A DNA stretch of 10,358 nucleotides from Anaerolineales bacterium (GTDB lineage: Bacteria; Chloroflexota; Anaerolineae; Anaerolineales; E44-bin32). Of the stretch, positions 7,167-10,358 are shown one piece after another. Both the position numbers and the translations under genes were made by a program. The stretch covers positions 20,207 through 30,564 of the forward strand of contig WVZH01000306.1 of the NCBI GenBank assembly GCA_011772595.1, read 5' to 3'. The stretch's first letter is position 1. Each line of letters starts with the position of its first letter. Below the pieces are notes generated by a model. That model was given only the letters and a program-made list of their open reading frames with translations, ran no database searches and was not told where the DNA came from.

Positions 7167-7287
7167 TGCTCTATTTCTTCATAGGCGAGTGAACGACGGT
7201 CTAAAAACGCTTGGCGTACAACTTGACTACCATGAGATAAGGGTTAATTGCGATCAGGGTGGAAGGCGGATCTTGTGCAGACGCCTG
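7167..7287. other. 121-base spacer inside the MoxR operon
   Basis: This is the only sizeable gap between MoxR operon genes. I see no clear terminator hairpin and no convincing promoter on the minus strand. A ten-codon minus-strand ORF is present but lacks a ribosome site. It may be an untranslated leader for the paralogue pair. Confidence 0.4.
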
Positions 7288-8502
7288 CTATAGGTCCAAC
7301 GGAACCTCTTCCTTCTCGTCTTCAAATGGTAAATGGATCATGTTTACATCTGGTATAGCATCTGGTGGCTCAACAGCCAGGGATAAGAGTGTGATATTTC
7401 GTCGATGGCGCTTCAACTCCTGCAAAGTCTCTATCAATTCTGGAGGTGTCACTGCGGTGACGACCATCAAGCTAGCACCATAGTGTACGTTGGGCATCTC
7501 GCGCAACAGGTATCGTTCGAACGGAGCGGTTACCATGGGTGTGACGGCGGCGAGGGTTTGTAACAATTGGGGAAGTTGGATGGGAGAGCGGCCCGGTGGA
7601 ACACTGAAAGACCTGTCGGAGTGCGCAAGGCTACCGTTAGAGATCAGACCAACTTGATAGCCGTCTTGGATTCCCTCGTAGATTAAGGTCGCTGCAACAC
7701 TCACCAATTGTTCGAGCAAAGCTGGATAGAAACCTTCCCAATGCCGCTCGAAGGTGATCACATTCAAACACACGACAACGACTTTCGCGGACGTGGGTTG
7801 ATATACCTTAACCTGTAATGACCCCGTGCGTGCTGTCGCCGGCCAGTGGATGCGGCGGAAGCTATCCTCAGGACGGTAATCCCGTACCCCAGAGGGAAAA
7901 TTCGGATCCTCAAACAAACGACGCCGCGATTTTCTGTCTCCAAAGGGATCGTCGGCCGGAAGATCCAAGGCAGAGAAAGGTAGCAAGTTGGGATAGACGG
8001 TGAAAAAATCGCGCTGACTCCCCTTGCGAGTCAATTCATAGATGCCAAACAGATCACCCGACTGCATCTGCGGGGGGCCCACTCTGTAGAGACCCCGATC
8101 ACGAAGTAGTAAGGTATAGAATCGGCGTGTGCGCTCAAACCACCGAAGGCTGAATACGTTGGTCAAGAAGCCATGATCAGGGATGTGTGAAGGACTGAGC
8201 TGATCCTCCTCTTCTGGTCCAATTGCCACTGGCCAAGGGTCTTCAATTCGTAACCAGGAAAGAGGTAGGAGCTTGCGGTTTTCAACCTCGAGCTGAAGAG
8301 GCACACGCTCTCCAGGGAAACCACGACGGTAATGTGGGCGACGTCGGTAAATGATCCCATCAAGAGCGTAACGTCGCCAGAGTGACGTAACGGAAATCAA
8401 CACAGCGAGAGCAGCTGAGAGCGTGCTCAAGAACGGAAGTTTGAATAACGCGCCCAGAAGAAACAAAATACCGAGGAAGGGCAACCAGCGGTCAGGAGCC
8501 AC
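7288..8502 (-). CDS. DUF58 family protein (MoxR partner)
   Basis: This 404-residue membrane-anchored protein has two N-terminal hydrophobic helices (about 6-22 and 27-42), a beta-rich segment (60-175) and the DUF58 core signature GVRDYRPEDSFRRIHW at 205-220, continuing PATARTGSLQVKVYQP. After it comes a von Willebrand A-like fold: VVVVCLNVIT (241-250), a helix with SVAATLIYEGI, and DGYQVGLISNG. The usual metal site DxSxS after the first strand is replaced by LNVIT, so metal-dependent ligand binding is probably lost. DUF58 proteins accompany MoxR ATPases, probably as adaptors. The start chosen is GTG at 8502, one base after the MoxR stop (TGA-C-GTG), with GAGGA about five bases upstream. A longer reading from TTG at 8548-8550 would overlap the ATPase by 47 bases and adds residues that precede the normal membrane anchor. 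Translational coupling with the ATPase is likely. Confidence 0.88.
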   Translation of the reverse strand: MAPDRWLPFLGILFLLGALFKLPFLSTLSAALAVLISVTSLWRRYALDGIIYRRRPHYRRGFPGERVPLQLEVENRKLLPLSWLRIEDPWPVAIGPEEEDQLSPSHIPDHGFLTNVFSLRWFERTRRFYTLLLRDRGLYRVGPPQMQSGDLFGIYELTRKGSQRDFFTVYPNLLPFSALDLPADDPFGDRKSRRRLFEDPNFPSGVRDYRPEDSFRRIHWPATARTGSLQVKVYQPTSAKVVVVCLNVITFERHWEGFYPALLEQLVSVAATLIYEGIQDGYQVGLISNGSLAHSDRSFSVPPGRSPIQLPQLLQTLAAVTPMVTAPFERYLLREMPNVHYGASLMVVTAVTPPELIETLQELKRHRRNITLLSLAVEPPDAIPDVNMIHLPFEDEKEEVPLDL

Positions 8503-8503
8503 G

Positions 8504-9439
8504 TCAGTCCTCGACGGGTACAGGCACTGTGTCCACGATATCCGAAACAAGCTCCTCCGGACGCCGGCCTCGTAATCGCGCCTGTGGTGAGATCATCAAA
8601 CGATGGGTGAGCACGGAAGGTGCCAAATGCTTCACGTCGTCCGGCAACACGTAATCTCTACCCCGAATGGCAGCCCAGGCTTGCGCAGATTGATAGAGAA
8701 AAAGTGTGGCACGAGGGCTGGCGCCCAAATCGATCTCGGAATGGTCACGTGTTGCCCGTGCCACACGCACAACATAATCGCGGAGGGAATCCTCCACTCT
8801 CACCTCGCGCCGTTCCTCCTGCATATCCAGGATTTCATCAGGTGTGGTGACCGCTTCCAATTCCAAAAGTGGATCGCTGGCGCGAAAACGTTCCAAGATC
8901 GCATTCTCCTCTTCATCGGAGGGATACCCGATAGCAACGCGCAAAAGGAAACGATCGATTTGTGCCTCAGGGAGTGGAAAAGTACCTTCCAACTCGACCG
9001 GATTTTGGGTGGCTAGCACAAGAAACGGCCGCGGCAAGGGGCGCGTCACCCCGTCCACAGTCACTTGACGCTCCTGCATCGCTTCCAATAGAGCAGACTG
9101 TGTGCGCGGCGTAGCGCGATTGATCTCGTCAGCCAATACGACCTGGCTTATGATCGGTCCCGGTCGAAATTCGAATTCCTGCTTTTTCTGATTGAACCAA
9201 CTTAATCCTGTGACATCAGTCGGCAGCAGGTCTGGTGTGAATTGGATACGGCGAAAGATGCAACCGAGGGATGCCGCCAGTGCACGTGCGAGTGTCGTCT
9301 TACCGATGCCTGGGACGTCCTCCAATAAGACATGTCCCTCACATAGCACAGCGACCAGGGTGAGGTCAATGGCTTCATCCTTACCGACGATCACTTTTTG
9401 AATATTGTCTCGCAGTCGCTTCGCGACCTCGTGTATCAT
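8504..9439 (-). CDS. MoxR-type AAA+ ATPase
   Basis: This cytosolic AAA+ ATPase is 311 residues long, typical for the MoxR family, which acts as a chaperone-like remodeller for partner proteins. Visible motifs: Walker A DVPGIGKTT (41-49), Walker B VLADEINRA (101-109), sensor 1 VLATQNP (141-147), the arginine-finger region LPEAQIDRFL (156-165) and the sensor 2 region SPRATLFL in the lid, followed by GRDYVLPDDVKHLAP. All catalytic residues appear intact. The start is ATG at 9439 with GAGG five bases upstream. The open frame extends to 9562, but that extension would run through the terminator of the preceding gene and encodes an Arg/Cys-rich stretch unlike MoxR, so it is rejected. It is the first gene of the operon with DUF58 and the two DUF4129 membrane proteins. 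Confidence 0.95.
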   Translation of the reverse strand: MIHEVAKRLRDNIQKVIVGKDEAIDLTLVAVLCEGHVLLEDVPGIGKTTLARALAASLGCIFRRIQFTPDLLPTDVTGLSWFNQKKQEFEFRPGPIISQVVLADEINRATPRTQSALLEAMQERQVTVDGVTRPLPRPFLVLATQNPVELEGTFPLPEAQIDRFLLRVAIGYPSDEEENAILERFRASDPLLELEAVTTPDEILDMQEERREVRVEDSLRDYVVRVARATRDHSEIDLGASPRATLFLYQSAQAWAAIRGRDYVLPDDVKHLAPSVLTHRLMISPQARLRGRRPEELVSDIVDTVPVPVED

Positions 9440-9467
9440 GACGACCTCATGAATGTGCAGTTGAGCA

Positions 9468-9496
9468 ATCGTACCATAGAGTCTACGCCGCGCGCA
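9468..9496 (-). promoter_or_regulatory. Weak candidate promoter for the MoxR operon
   Basis: On the minus strand, TACGAT (9473-9468), preceded by TATGG, resembles an extended -10. It would place the transcript start near 9461 and the ATG 22 bases later. The region 17 bases upstream (TGCGCG) is a poor -35. The position between terminator and start codon supports it more than the sequence does. Confidence 0.3.
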
Positions 9497-9521
9497 CGAC
9501 GCACGTTCATTCTTCCTGACC

Positions 9522-9550
9522 AAGAAAAACGCTCCCCCAACGAGGGAGCG
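9522..9550 (-). terminator. Rho-independent terminator of the histidine kinase gene
   Basis: On the minus strand a perfect seven-base stem, CGCTCCC (9550-9544) with GGGAGCG (9536-9530) around a seven-base loop, is followed directly by TTTTTCTT. It lies 32 bases after the kinase stop codon and separates the kinase from the MoxR operon. Confidence 0.88.
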
Positions 9551-9581
9551 CAAACAGGACATTACATTGGACGGGTGCAGT

Positions 9582-10358
9582 TTATTGGGCGAATCCTACA
9601 CGATGCAATTTCTCGGCAGCCTCCATGGTTAGTGGAATGGCGACGTGAATGCGAGTCCCACGTCCCCGCGCCGTGTCAATGTGTAGCTTCCCGTTAACCA
9701 ACTCTGCGCGCTCGCGGAGGTTTACCATTCCCAGACTTCCACGCTGATCGTAATTGTCCTCTACAGCGGCCAGATCGAAACCGACTCCATCGTCCTCGAT
9801 CTCCAAATGAAGTAAATCACCCTTGCGCGCTAAACGGACATAAATATGGTCGGCTTTTGCGTGCTTGCGAGCGTTCGTTATGGCTTCGTCGACGATATAG
9901 AATACCACCCCTTGTTTGCCCATCTCCAATCCCTCGACGACGTTCGGCTGCGCCTCGACAATCACATTCTGGCCATGATTCTCAAGCACCTTCTCGGCCA
10001 ATTGTTGCAACGCCGGTACTAAACCTTCGGATTCTAGGATCAATGGCCTCAAGGTGAAGAGCATCTGTCTAATCTCTTTGGTTGTTCGACGAGCCAATTC
10101 CTCAATCTTGAATAATTCCTCCGCGGCAGCGTCGGAATCGCGTGTGAGTAGACGACGAGCAAAATTCACTCGCATCGCGATCGCACCCACCGACTGCGTG
10201 GGACCGTCGTGCAGATCCCGAGCGAGCTTCTTGCGCGCTTCTTCTTGAATTTCAACAATGCGCTCTTTTTCTTGCTCGAGATCCCGATACAACTGCGCGT
10301 TTTGCAGCGCGATGATCGCCTGATTAGCCACAGCTTGCAAGACCTCCAAGCGCCCCTC
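9582..10358 (-). CDS. Sensor histidine kinase, C-terminal part (HisKA_3 / HATPase_c), cut by window edge
   Basis: The visible 258 residues are the C-terminal half of a two-component kinase of the NarX/LiaS/DegS type, which phosphorylates a NarL-family response regulator. The first 20 residues (LEVLQAVANQAIIALQNAQLY) look like the last helix of a GAF domain. A coiled-coil linker follows, then HisKA_3 with the phospho-acceptor His at about visible residue 50 (ARDLHDGPTQSV). The ATPase domain shows an N box (DEAITNARKHA, about 157-167), a G1 box DDGVGFD (about 189-195) and a G2 region GSLGMVNLRERAE. All key residues are present. The frame stays open to the window end, and TTG at 10347-10349 is an internal Leu codon, not a start. 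The input domain and any paired regulator lie outside. A terminator follows the stop. Confidence 0.93.
   Translation of the reverse strand, partial: EGRLEVLQAVANQAIIALQNAQLYRDLEQEKERIVEIQEEARKKLARDLHDGPTQSVGAIAMRVNFARRLLTRDSDAAAEELFKIEELARRTTKEIRQMLFTLRPLILESEGLVPALQQLAEKVLENHGQNVIVEAQPNVVEGLEMGKQGVVFYIVDEAITNARKHAKADHIYVRLARKGDLLHLEIEDDGVGFDLAAVEDNYDQRGSLGMVNLRERAELVNGKLHIDTARGRGTRIHVAIPLTMEAAEKLHRVGFAQ

Noticed and set aside
7167..7287. Ten-codon minus-strand ORF in the operon spacer
   Set aside because: It has no ribosome site and nothing indicates a leader peptide.
8603..9016. 137-codon plus-strand frame opposite the MoxR gene
   Set aside because: It is antisense to an intact AAA+ ATPase and has His/Cys-rich content without a recognisable domain.

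Overview
The window is a dense bacterial chromosomal segment with eight complete genes and one gene cut by the right edge. No rRNA, tRNA, CRISPR array or insertion sequence was recognised. Protein sequence style suggests Chloroflexota (Anaerolineae-like): a GAF/HisKA_3 sensor kinase of the LiaS/NarX type, a MoxR-DUF58 cluster with multi-pass DUF4129 proteins, and many GTG and TTG starts. This taxonomic guess is inference from family resemblance, not from a marker gene.

Left part (1-2927, all minus strand). It holds an RNA 3'-phosphate cyclase (rtcA), a 179-residue protein of unknown function with an apparent internal duplication just upstream of it, and a UbiA/MenA-like membrane prenyltransferase. 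A candidate promoter in front of the 179-residue gene suggests that it and rtcA form a small unit separate from the prenyltransferase gene.

Middle (2928-4075). A double TerB-domain protein is the only plus-strand gene. It is divergent from the prenyltransferase gene, and the two share an 88-base intergenic region with a self-complementary ATTATAAT box. It is convergent with the large operon to its right. The 151-base convergent gap holds a cluster of perfect palindromes.

Right part (4076-9439, minus strand). This is one apparent operon: MoxR-type AAA+ ATPase, then a DUF58 protein whose GTG start lies one base past the ATPase stop, then two tandem paralogous multi-pass membrane proteins ending in a DUF4129 domain. 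The layout matches the widespread MoxR-DUF58-TgpA (transglutaminase) arrangement, but neither paralogue has room for a transglutaminase core and none is encoded elsewhere in the window. The likely picture is a membrane-anchored chaperone-like complex: the ATPase remodels a client, DUF58 acts as adaptor, and the two membrane proteins serve as anchor or sensor. That functional picture is inference.

Right edge (9582-10358). The C-terminal half of a histidine kinase is followed by a clear rho-independent terminator that separates it from the ATPase operon. The terminator also rules out the longest possible start for the ATPase.

No gene-free stretch exceeds 300 bases. The longest are 1757-1925 and 3925-4075. 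Bases 1-44, downstream of rtcA, show nothing recognisable.
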